In this document: positions 8,086-15,046 of the stretch, one piece after another
Position numbering within the stretch: position 1 is the first letter of the stretch
How the letters are laid out: each line of letters opens with the position of its first letter
From: Streptomyces rubiginosohelvolus
GTDB lineage: Bacteria > Actinomycetota > Actinomycetes > Streptomycetales > Streptomycetaceae
Direction of reading: 5' to 3'
Length of the DNA: 64,000 bases
Assembly: GCF_014649875.1 (NCBI RefSeq)
Contig: NZ_BMTW01000018.1
Span: 1 to 64,000 of the forward strand
Made by a program: the position numbers and the translations under genes
The notes under the pieces: model-generated
Databases searched by the model: none
The model's input: only the letters and a program-made list of their open reading frames with translations
Told to the model about the DNA's origin: nothing

Positions 8086-9284
8086 GCGGTTTCCTCGGTG
8101 CGCGGTGCGGTGATGTGCGGGGTGGGCGGAGCGGAAGGGGTAGGCGGGGTCGGTGGAGGCGCCAGGAATCCGGCCCCTCCCGCCAGCAGGATCGCGGCGG
8201 CCGGGACGAGCGGCAGCGTCGGCCAGCTCAGCGGATAGATGGACGGGTTCAACTCTGCGGGGTCGTAACCTGCGTTGACGAACAGGAGCACGGCCGAGAG
8301 CACCCCGCAGGACGCCACCGCCCACTCCGCGAACCGCCACGGATCCGGCCGGTACGTCGTCCGCGTCACCCGCCGCCCGCCGAGCCGCAGCCCGGCCAGA
8401 CAGAGCACCGAACCGGCCGCCAGCGCGGGCAGGCCCAGCAGCGTGGGCGCCGACGGGTCGAGGAGCCCGTACGCCCCGGCGCACAGTCCGCACATGCCCA
8501 GCAGCATCAGCGCCCCGGTCAGCCGGCGCGAGCGCGGCGTCGCCGAACCGGCCCGCCCGTACCCCCGCGAGTCCATCGCCGCCGCCAGCCGCAGCGACCG
8601 CTCCAGCGCGTCCTCCAGCACGGGCACCACGATGCCCCGCAGCGCCTTCAGCCCCTTGGTGCGCCCCGCCCGCAGCCGCCGGGCCCGGGCCACCCGCTGC
8701 ACGCTCTGCACCAGTTGGGGGGCGACGCTGATCGACACGGTGACGGCGACGCCGAGTTCGTACAGGGCGCCGGGCAGCACCCGCAGCGCCCGCTTCGGGT
8801 TGGCGAGGGTGTTCGCCGCACCGATGCAGCACAGCATGCAGGCGAGCCGCAGGCCGTCCGTCGCGGCCGACAGCAGCGCCTCCAGCGAGACCGGGCCGCC
8901 CAGTTGGATGCCCGCGTACCAGTCCGGTGTCGGGATGTGCGGGAGCGAGAAGAGGTAGTGGTCGTCGGGGGTCATGCCGGTGGCGAACACGGCCCGGAAC
9001 ACCACCCGGATCGCGACGACGGTGAGCGCCAGATACAGGTAGTACTTGAAGCCGCGCGCCCATGGGGCCTCGGTGCGCCGCACGGTGATCACGTAACCGA
9101 GCACCGCGAGAACCAGGAAGAGCAGCAGCGGGTTGTTGGTCCGGCTCACCGCCGTGGCCAGGGCGAGCGCCCAGATCCACCAGGCGACCGGGTGCAGGGT
9201 GCGCGGCAGCCGCCGCCCGCCGGTGTCCGGCGTGGCGGCGGTGCGTTCCTCGGCCGTACGGGCCGCGTACGGACTACTGCTCAC
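8082..9284 (-). CDS. ECF transporter T component (CbiQ/EcfT family)
   Basis: A 400-aa membrane protein with hydrophobic helices in its N-terminal and C-terminal thirds. Between them lies the cytoplasmic coupling region with the two EcfT signatures: ARARRLRAG (about residues 203-211) and AAAMDSRGYGR. These Ala-Arg-Gly motifs dock into the ATPases. The GTG start at 9284 overlaps the stop of the upstream gene by 11 nt. Together with the two downstream genes it forms a dedicated three-gene ECF transporter. Confidence 0.92.
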   Translation of the reverse strand: MSSSPYAARTAEERTAATPDTGGRRLPRTLHPVAWWIWALALATAVSRTNNPLLLFLVLAVLGYVITVRRTEAPWARGFKYYLYLALTVVAIRVVFRAVFATGMTPDDHYLFSLPHIPTPDWYAGIQLGGPVSLEALLSAATDGLRLACMLCCIGAANTLANPKRALRVLPGALYELGVAVTVSISVAPQLVQSVQRVARARRLRAGRTKGLKALRGIVVPVLEDALERSLRLAAAMDSRGYGRAGSATPRSRRLTGALMLLGMCGLCAGAYGLLDPSAPTLLGLPALAAGSVLCLAGLRLGGRRVTRTTYRPDPWRFAEWAVASCGVLSAVLLFVNAGYDPAELNPSIYPLSWPTLPLVPAAAILLAGGAGFLAPPPTPPTPSAPPTPHITAPRTEETA

Positions 9285-10197
9285 GGCGGCGGCGCTTCGC
9301 GGCGAACACGGCCGCGCCGCCGATGACCACCACGAGACCGGCCGTCGCCGCCACCGGCACGATCGACCCGGAGTCGTGCTCCGCGTCGGCCGCCGGGGCG
9401 GCGTCCACCACCTTCGCCCCCTTCTTCGGCGCGGCCACCGCCGCCCCCGTCGTCGCCGAAGCGGACGGGCTGGGGGAGGCGGTGGCGGAAGCGGACGGCG
9501 ACGCCGACTTCGAGGGCTTCTCCGAAGGCTTCTCCGACGGCTTTTCGGAGGGCGGCGATGGAGCCTGGTCGCCGTCCGCCGGCCGCTGCGCGGTCCGTGC
9601 GGGGTCGGGCTTCGGCTCGGGCTTCGGCGCCGGATCGCCGCCCGTGGGACGGGAGTTGTGGGCGCGCAGCTGATCGGGGGTGACGGTCGGGCGGCCCTTC
9701 GTGCCCTCGATGTTCGTCCCGCCGAAGATCCACAGGTCCACGCTGCCCGGCCGGGGCCGGTAGCTCATCGCGCCGAGCTGGCTGTACTCCCAGGTGTCCT
9801 CGCCGGGGTCGGCGTGCCAGTACGACCAGTAGGCGGACGCGGGCGGGGTGAGCACGCAGTCCTCCTGCTGGGAGGTGGGGTACTGCTTGCCGCCCTGGTG
9901 TCCGCTGAAGCCGATCCGGCAGATGAACGCCGGGCCGTCGTGCCCGGTGCCGGTGGTCCGCCAGCCGCCCTGGTTGAGCAGCTCGTAGCCGGTCGTCGGC
10001 GTCGTACCGCAGGAGCGGTAGACGGGACCGCCCCAGTGGCTGAAGTCGACCGCCAGCACCACGCCCGAGGAGGTGGTGCACCGGCCGATCGGCTGCGGGG
10101 CCGCCGAGGCCGGACCTGAGGGAGCGAGGACCGCAGCGCCGATCAGGCCGAGGACGGCCAGGGCCCGGCCGACGGTACGGAGCAGGCGCGGGTTCAC
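9274..10197 (-). CDS. Membrane-anchored extracellular four-cysteine domain protein, putative cobalamin-capture component
   Basis: A 307-aa exported protein. A signal peptide (about residues 1-32, ending GPASA) precedes a ~135-residue domain with four cysteines (RCTT, RSCGTT, FICRIG, EDCVLTP) and the block SAYWSYWHADPGEDTW. A Pro/Ser/Lys-rich linker follows, with SEKP repeated three times, then a hydrophobic span and an RRRREQ tail near the C-terminus, giving a membrane-anchored, wall-spanning topology. The domain is clearly homologous to residues ~40-180 of the preceding gene product. Its YWSYW...LGAM...PGSVDLWIFG pattern recalls the DUF4430 beta-domain of intrinsic-factor-like proteins; that link is my inference. 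GTG start overlaps the upstream stop (GTGA). Confidence 0.75.
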   Translation of the reverse strand: MNPRLLRTVGRALAVLGLIGAAVLAPSGPASAAPQPIGRCTTSSGVVLAVDFSHWGGPVYRSCGTTPTTGYELLNQGGWRTTGTGHDGPAFICRIGFSGHQGGKQYPTSQQEDCVLTPPASAYWSYWHADPGEDTWEYSQLGAMSYRPRPGSVDLWIFGGTNIEGTKGRPTVTPDQLRAHNSRPTGGDPAPKPEPKPDPARTAQRPADGDQAPSPPSEKPSEKPSEKPSKSASPSASATASPSPSASATTGAAVAAPKKGAKVVDAAPAADAEHDSGSIVPVAATAGLVVVIGGAAVFAAKRRRREQ

Positions 10198-12983
10198 CGC
10201 TCACCGCCCGCTGCCGCGCCACGCCGGTTGCGGGCGGTCACGACCGTACGCCAGCCCGCCAGGACCAGCACCGCGGCGGCAGCCGCGAGGCCGAGCGCCT
10301 GCGCACCGGTCGACGCGAGGCCGCCCCCGCCGCCCGGACCGTCGGCGTTCACGATGCCCCCGCCGCCCGCGCTGTCCCCGGGGGTGACGATCACCGGGGT
10401 GGAGGAGGACGGCACCGGGTTCGGCGTGGTGCCCTTCAGGCTGCGGGCCAGGGTGCCGAAGGAGATGCCGGTGGCGCCGCCGACGGCCTGCGCCGAGGCG
10501 CGGATGTCGGAGCCCCGCTGCCCTTCCTTCGCGACGTTGAACCCGCCGTCCTTGTTCTGCTGCGAGGCGAGGAACTTCAGCGCCTTCGTGATCTGCTTGT
10601 CGTACTTCTCCGCGTCCAGGGACAGCCCCTGCACGGCCAGCGCCGCCGAGTTGACCGAGTTGCCGGACGCGCCGGGGAAGCCGCCGTCCGGCAACTGCCG
10701 GGCGGCGATCCAGGCCAGCGACTTGTCGACGGCGGCCGCGTGCGCGTCACCCGGGACCAGGTCCAGCGTCATCGCGGCCATGGCGGTCGAGTCGACGTCC
10801 GAGTCCCCCGTGGAAGGAATCAGACTCGGCCAGGCACCCGAGGAGGCGTGCTGAAGGCTCGCCAGATACGCGATCGGCGCCTCGGCCGCCTTTTCCTCGC
10901 CCGCGCGCACCTGCGCGATGATCCCGAGGGACTGGGCGAACACGGACGGGGAGTGGGTGTAGGCGCCCTTGGCGGGGCAGCTGCGGTCCGGGGCGGTGCT
11001 CGGCTTCTCGCAGACGGCGTCGGTCACCGCGGCGATCAGGTCCCGGCCGCCGAAGTCCCGCGGGTCGCGCTCGACGGCCTGCGCGAGCAGGGCCGCCTTG
11101 CCGATCCTGCCGCCCTGCGCGTACTTGCCGCCGATCCCGGACCAGTCCACCAGCGTCCGGCCCGTGCGGTCCTTGCCGCCGCCGGAGAGGAAGTCCACGA
11201 TCGTGCGCAGCGCGTTGTTGTCGTGCCCGGTCGCGGCCAGGGCGAACGCCCCGTCGATGGTCATGCCGAACTCGGCCTGCCCCTGCCCGGCCCCGTCGTC
11301 GTAGTAGCGGCCCTGCAGCAGGTTGGCGGGGTGCGTGAGGAACCCGACACCCTTCTTCAGGTCCGGGCCCACACCCGACGGGCGCGTGGTCGGCTTCGTG
11401 GTGGGGCCGCCGGTCGCCGGGGGAGTGGTCGGTGGGTCGGTCGGCTCGGGGGCCTTCGCGACCAGTCTCACCAGGTCCGTGCCCGCCCCCGCCAGCACGG
11501 CGGGGGCCGTCGCGTACAGCGCGGCGTCGGTGGCGCCCTCGTCGAACCCGAAGCCGCCGTCGTCCAGTTGCTCCCGCGACAGCCAGGCGACCGCCGCGTC
11601 GGCCGCGTCGCCGTCACCGAGTGCGCGCAGCGCCTGCGCCGCGTAGGAGGTGGCCGCGACGGAGCCGGTGGTCGACATGTTGTCCACGGGGAACGCGCCC
11701 GACTTCAGCTGGGCCTTCTTCAGATACGTACGCATCTTGGCGACGGCGGCCTCATGCCCGCCGGCCTCGTCCAGCACCAGCGCCACCAGCCCGGTGGTCG
11801 CCGGATCACCGTCGCAGTACTCACCGGGGCTCAGCAGGATGCCGGTCACCGATCCGTCCTGGCAGACCAGCTGGGTCAGCCGTTCCTCGGTCCCGGCGGG
11901 CCGCTCGACCCCGCCACGCAGGAGCGCCAGCACGGCCAGCGCCTGGCCGTCGGCGTACGTCGCGCCGTGGAAGTCGCCCTTGGCCGTGCAGCCGGGCGTG
12001 GGGCTGCCGGACTCCGGTCCTGCCGGGCAGACGTTCTCCGCGAGGTCGCCGAGCAGGTCGTGCCCGCCGAAATCGCGCGGGTCGCCCTCGGTGATCTCCG
12101 CGAGCAGCGCCAGCCGGGCCGCCGCCGGGGCGGCGGGCGGCTCCTCCGCACCGGCCGGGTAGGCGTACGCGTCCGTGCGGTCGGCCAGGTGGGTCACGAC
12201 CTTGTCCAGGGCCGACCCCTTGCCGTTCGCCGCCGCGAGCGCGTACGCGGCCTCCGTGGTCAGGAAGTCGTTGGGCGTGTCGGACCCTTCGTCCGCCACG
12301 TGGGTGCCCTCGCGCAGTTGGCCGCTCACCCACCGGCCGGCCGCCGTTACGTCGATCTTCCCGGCGGGCACGGTCGGCCCGCCGGTCGGGTCCTCGCTGG
12401 GGCCGGGCGTCGCGCCCCCGCCGGCGCGGACCTCGTCGGGGGTGAAGGTGGGGCGGCCGGTGGAGCCCCCGACGTCGGTGCCGCCGAACACCCAGGCGTC
12501 CACGTCGCCCGCCTGCGGCTTGCGGCTCATCGCGCCGAGCGGACTGTAGGACCAGGAGTCCTGGCCGGGCGAGGCGATCCAGTACGACCAGTAGGCGGAG
12601 GCCTGGGGGGTCAGCACGCAGTCCTCGGTGGCCGGAGTCGGGTACTGCGTACCCGAGTTGAAGGAGCCCGTGCCGATCCGGCAGATGAAGCCGTCGCCGT
12701 CGTGCTGGGTGCCCTCGGTGGTGAACCCGCCCTCGTGGAGCAGTGCGTAGCCGGTGGTCGGCGTGGTGTCGCAGCCGCGTACCACACCGCCGCGGAACGG
12801 TCCGAAGTCCACGGCGACGATCGCGCCCTTCGTGGCCGTGCACTCCGCGACCGGGTCGGCGGCCGCCGGACCCGCGCCGGTGACGAACACCACGCTCGCG
12901 GCGAACGTCACGGCGGCCGCCGTGAGCAGCGACAGAAGTCTCTTCTTGCCGACGTGCCGGTCCTGTTGCTGTGCGGTCCCCAC
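10194..12983 (-). CDS. LAxTG surface protein: four-cysteine domain plus two blocks of terpenoid-cyclase-like (intrinsic-factor-like) repeats
   Basis: A 929-aa exported protein and the first gene after a minus-strand cobalamin riboswitch. Order: signal peptide (about 1-38); a four-cysteine domain (about 40-180) shared with the next gene; a Pro/Thr linker; two alpha/alpha-toroid-like blocks (about 205-515 and 555-860) rich in prenyltransferase/squalene-oxidase-type turns such as QLDDGGFGF, LKSGAFP, QLPDGGFPG and QQNKDGGFN; a Gly-rich stretch; LASTG; a hydrophobic segment; and a basic tail. LAxTG is the sorting signal of Streptomyces class E sortases. The toroid fold is that of transcobalamin/intrinsic factor, so cobalamin binding at the cell wall is my inference. 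The GTG at 12983 is chosen because GAGGGG lies 5 nt upstream; GTG 12986 is the alternative. Confidence 0.82.
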   Translation of the reverse strand: MGTAQQQDRHVGKKRLLSLLTAAAVTFAASVVFVTGAGPAAADPVAECTATKGAIVAVDFGPFRGGVVRGCDTTPTTGYALLHEGGFTTEGTQHDGDGFICRIGTGSFNSGTQYPTPATEDCVLTPQASAYWSYWIASPGQDSWSYSPLGAMSRKPQAGDVDAWVFGGTDVGGSTGRPTFTPDEVRAGGGATPGPSEDPTGGPTVPAGKIDVTAAGRWVSGQLREGTHVADEGSDTPNDFLTTEAAYALAAANGKGSALDKVVTHLADRTDAYAYPAGAEEPPAAPAAARLALLAEITEGDPRDFGGHDLLGDLAENVCPAGPESGSPTPGCTAKGDFHGATYADGQALAVLALLRGGVERPAGTEERLTQLVCQDGSVTGILLSPGEYCDGDPATTGLVALVLDEAGGHEAAVAKMRTYLKKAQLKSGAFPVDNMSTTGSVAATSYAAQALRALGDGDAADAAVAWLSREQLDDGGFGFDEGATDAALYATAPAVLAGAGTDLVRLVAKAPEPTDPPTTPPATGGPTTKPTTRPSGVGPDLKKGVGFLTHPANLLQGRYYDDGAGQGQAEFGMTIDGAFALAATGHDNNALRTIVDFLSGGGKDRTGRTLVDWSGIGGKYAQGGRIGKAALLAQAVERDPRDFGGRDLIAAVTDAVCEKPSTAPDRSCPAKGAYTHSPSVFAQSLGIIAQVRAGEEKAAEAPIAYLASLQHASSGAWPSLIPSTGDSDVDSTAMAAMTLDLVPGDAHAAAVDKSLAWIAARQLPDGGFPGASGNSVNSAALAVQGLSLDAEKYDKQITKALKFLASQQNKDGGFNVAKEGQRGSDIRASAQAVGGATGISFGTLARSLKGTTPNPVPSSSTPVIVTPGDSAGGGGIVNADGPGGGGGLASTGAQALGLAAAAAVLVLAGWRTVVTARNRRGAAAGGER

Positions 12984-13082
12984 CACGGCCCCTCGTGTCG
13001 TCCGGGCGGGCCGTGCGTGGCAGAGAGCACCCGGCGAGGGTGCGGCCGCAGAGGGGCCGCCCACAGGGGGCTGTTCGAACCA

Positions 13083-13102
13083 CGCCGTAGTCCGCGACGG
13101 CG
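13083..13102 (-). promoter_or_regulatory. Hairpin downstream of minus-strand cobalamin aptamer
   Basis: CGCCGT (minus strand) pairs with ACGGCG across an 8-nt loop directly after the aptamer. It may be part of the expression platform or P1-proximal structure; no T-run follows, so a translational switch is more likely than a terminator. Confidence 0.45.
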
Positions 13103-13104
13103 CT

Positions 13105-13232
13105 TCTCGCTGTGATTCCTGGTCCCAGGCAGTCCGGCTCGCCCGCGCGATGCGGGCCCACGGTTGCGGGTCAGCGCCGGATTTCGACCGGCTTCCCCTG
13201 GGGCTGAGTGCGTATCAGGCGGATTGGAACAC
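13105..13232 (-). ncRNA. Cobalamin riboswitch controlling the ECF/surface-protein operon
   Basis: On the minus strand the hallmarks appear in order: GGGGAAGCCGG, GAAATCCGGCGCTGACCC, GCAACCGT, then GAGCCGGACTGCCTGG near the 3' end. This is the conserved core of AdoCbl-type (B12-box) aptamers. It sits about 120 nt before the start codon of the LAxTG protein gene. In this family bound cobalamin lowers expression. Boundaries are approximate. Confidence 0.9.
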
Positions 13233-13324
13233 GCTCTCGAAGAGGCCGTCAAGGTGGCCTGTGTCTCCTTCGCCGACGCTCCGGCGTACGCCCGGCCGTC
13301 CCTGGCGCGCCGGTGCCGCCTCGG

Positions 13325-13445
13325 GTAGCGTCCTGGCCTGCCGTAGGGGGGAACCCGGTGCGAATCCGGGGCTGACGCGCAGCGGTGTGGGACGGCAGGG
13401 GGCCGTTCCCGAGCCCGAATGCCCAGACGGCGGTTGTCCCAGGAG
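13325..13445 (+). ncRNA. Cobalamin riboswitch controlling the secreted toroid protein gene
   Basis: On the plus strand: GGGGGGAACCCGG, GCGAATCCGGGGCTGAC, GCAGCGGTGTG and GAGCCCGAATGCCCAG, the conserved cobalamin aptamer core. It precedes the 478-aa gene by about 110 nt. Downstream, GCCTGC (13483-13488) could pair with GCAGGC (13549-13554) between the ribosome site and the ATG, a possible translational switch; this last point is speculative. Confidence 0.9.
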
Positions 13446-13556
13446 AAGCCGTACCCACGCGTCCGGGCGTCGGCCACCCCCAGCCTGCCCCGACCCGCCG
13501 CGCGCGGCCCGGGAGGCGGCGCGGTGCCGTGCGCCCCTCACCTCAGGAGCAGGCAC

Positions 13557-14993
13557 ATGCCGCGTTCTGTCCCCTCCCGTACGTCCCGCACCTCCCGTAC
13601 GCCGCGCCGCGTCGCCCTCGTGGCGCCCGCCGTCCTCGGGGCGTTCGCCCTCACGGCGCTGCCCGCCGCCGCGACGTCCACGCCCGCCCAGATCGCCACC
13701 TCGAAGACCAACGGTGTGGCGTACGTCAAGTCCCTCCAGGCGGCGGACGGTTCGTACGCCGGTTCCGGGCTCTCCAACGAATGGGCGTTCAGCGCGTTCG
13801 CCGCCGCCGGAACGGCCGCCGTGGACGTCACCCCGGGCGGCGACGCCACCAAGAACGCCCGCACCGTCTACCGCAACCTCCTGGCCACCCCCGGCTGGCC
13901 CTCCGCCACCCCCGTCGTCACCGACTACCAGCGCGGCACGCTCAACGCGTACGCCGCCGGGATCGACCCCGCCCGGGTCTCCGCCTCACGCAACCTGATC
14001 GCCGACATCTACGGCTACTGGCAGAACGCCGAGGCCGGCTACTTCGGCCCCTCGGCCAACTACAACGGCACCGTCTTCGCCGCCCTCGCCCTGGGCGGCG
14101 CGAGAACCCAGGCGGGCGGCCAGCGGGTTCCGCAGGCGCTCGTCGACAAGATCGTCACCCGCCTCCGGGCCAACCAGCACAACGACGGCGGCTGGACCTA
14201 CGCCAAGGCCGAGGGCAACGCCACCGAGCTGGCCAAGCCGGGCGACGTCGACATGACCGGAGCCTCCATGGCCGCGCTCTGCGCCTCCGGTGTCCCCAAC
14301 ACCGACCCCGACATCCTCCAGGCCAAGGCGTTCCTCAAGAGCAAGCTGATCAACACCTCCGGCGCGTTCAACGCCATGTACGGCATCAACACCAGCTCCA
14401 ACGGCTGGGCCGTCTCCGGGCTCAACGCCTGCGGCATCAACCCGCAGACCGGCGACTTCCTCACCCCGGCCGGCAAGACCCCGATCGACTTCCTGATCGC
14501 CCAGCAGTACAACCCGGGCGGCGGTTTCAAGTACCAGCCGTCCGACACCTCCCCGTCCGCCTACTCCTCCCTCGACGCCCTGCGCGCCGTGGCGGGCGGC
14601 GGCTTTACCGCCGCTCCGCCCACGCCGGTGACCCCGGGCGCGCCCAAGTGGGTCGCGGCGGGCGGCTTCACGGCCGGTACGGCGACGAAGCTGGCGCTCA
14701 CCGTGGACGACGGCACCGGCGCCCTGAAGGTCTGCTCGGTCGCCTTCACACCTACCGGCACGACCACCACGCTCGGCGCCGTCCTGGCCGCCGCGACGAG
14801 CGCCGCCACCCCGGCGGGCTGCGTCACTTCGGTCGTCCCCGCCTCCGGCACCGGAACGATCACCTCCGTCAACGGCAAGGCCAACGCCGGGTCGGCGACC
14901 TGGAAGGTGTCCGTCGACGGCTCGGCGTTCGCCGGGGCCGCCCGCAACAAGGTGATCGGGGTCGGCGACACGATCGCCCTGCGCTACTCCTGA
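13557..14993 (+). CDS. Secreted transcobalamin/intrinsic-factor-like protein (alpha toroid plus DUF4430-like domain)
   Basis: A 478-aa secreted protein under its own cobalamin riboswitch. Residues 1-40 are a signal peptide (basic n-region, ending PAAATS). Residues ~45-345 are helical repeats with toroid-type turns (LQAADGSYAGSG, NQHNDGGWTYAK, QQYNPGGGFKY), as in terpenoid cyclase/prenyltransferase folds. After a Pro-rich hinge, residues ~370-478 read like the DUF4430 beta-domain: VTSVVPASGTGTITSVNGK, a WKVSVDG strand, and VGDTIALRYS at the end. Toroid plus DUF4430 is the architecture of human transcobalamin and intrinsic factor. B12 binding is inferred from architecture and riboswitch; no anchor is visible, so it may be released. 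RBS CAGGAG at 13544-13549. Confidence 0.83.
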   Translation: MPRSVPSRTSRTSRTPRRVALVAPAVLGAFALTALPAAATSTPAQIATSKTNGVAYVKSLQAADGSYAGSGLSNEWAFSAFAAAGTAAVDVTPGGDATKNARTVYRNLLATPGWPSATPVVTDYQRGTLNAYAAGIDPARVSASRNLIADIYGYWQNAEAGYFGPSANYNGTVFAALALGGARTQAGGQRVPQALVDKIVTRLRANQHNDGGWTYAKAEGNATELAKPGDVDMTGASMAALCASGVPNTDPDILQAKAFLKSKLINTSGAFNAMYGINTSSNGWAVSGLNACGINPQTGDFLTPAGKTPIDFLIAQQYNPGGGFKYQPSDTSPSAYSSLDALRAVAGGGFTAAPPTPVTPGAPKWVAAGGFTAGTATKLALTVDDGTGALKVCSVAFTPTGTTTTLGAVLAAATSAATPAGCVTSVVPASGTGTITSVNGKANAGSATWKVSVDGSAFAGAARNKVIGVGDTIALRYS

Positions 14994-15006
14994 CCCGTGA
15001 TCCGCA

Positions 15007-15046
15007 CCGGTGAAGGGGACTCCTAAACGGGCGTCCCCTTCACCGG
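15007..15046. terminator. Bidirectional terminator overlapping the regulator's last codons
   Basis: A perfect 14-bp inverted repeat (15007-15020 with 15033-15046, 12-nt loop). The right arm lies inside the last codons of the minus-strand regulator, so one hairpin serves both convergent genes. Confidence 0.75.

Larger units (their letters stand above)
12984..13556. promoter_or_regulatory. Divergent leader region holding two cobalamin riboswitches
   Basis: This 573-bp gap lies between the minus-strand ECF operon and the plus-strand toroid protein gene. It contains one cobalamin aptamer on each strand (13105-13232 minus, 13325-13445 plus), a possible minus-strand expression-platform hairpin (13083-13102) and about 90 bp in the middle that must hold both promoters. 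No ORF here is credible. Confidence 0.85.

Noticed and set aside
9511..9545. SEKP tandem repeats as a possible CRISPR or microsatellite
   Set aside because: They are 12-bp in-frame coding repeats in a Pro/Ser-rich linker; no spacers.
10740..13115. Plus-strand open frame of 791 codons over the LAxTG protein and leader
   Set aside because: It runs through a riboswitch and lacks any domain; the minus strand carries the signal peptide, repeats and sorting signal.
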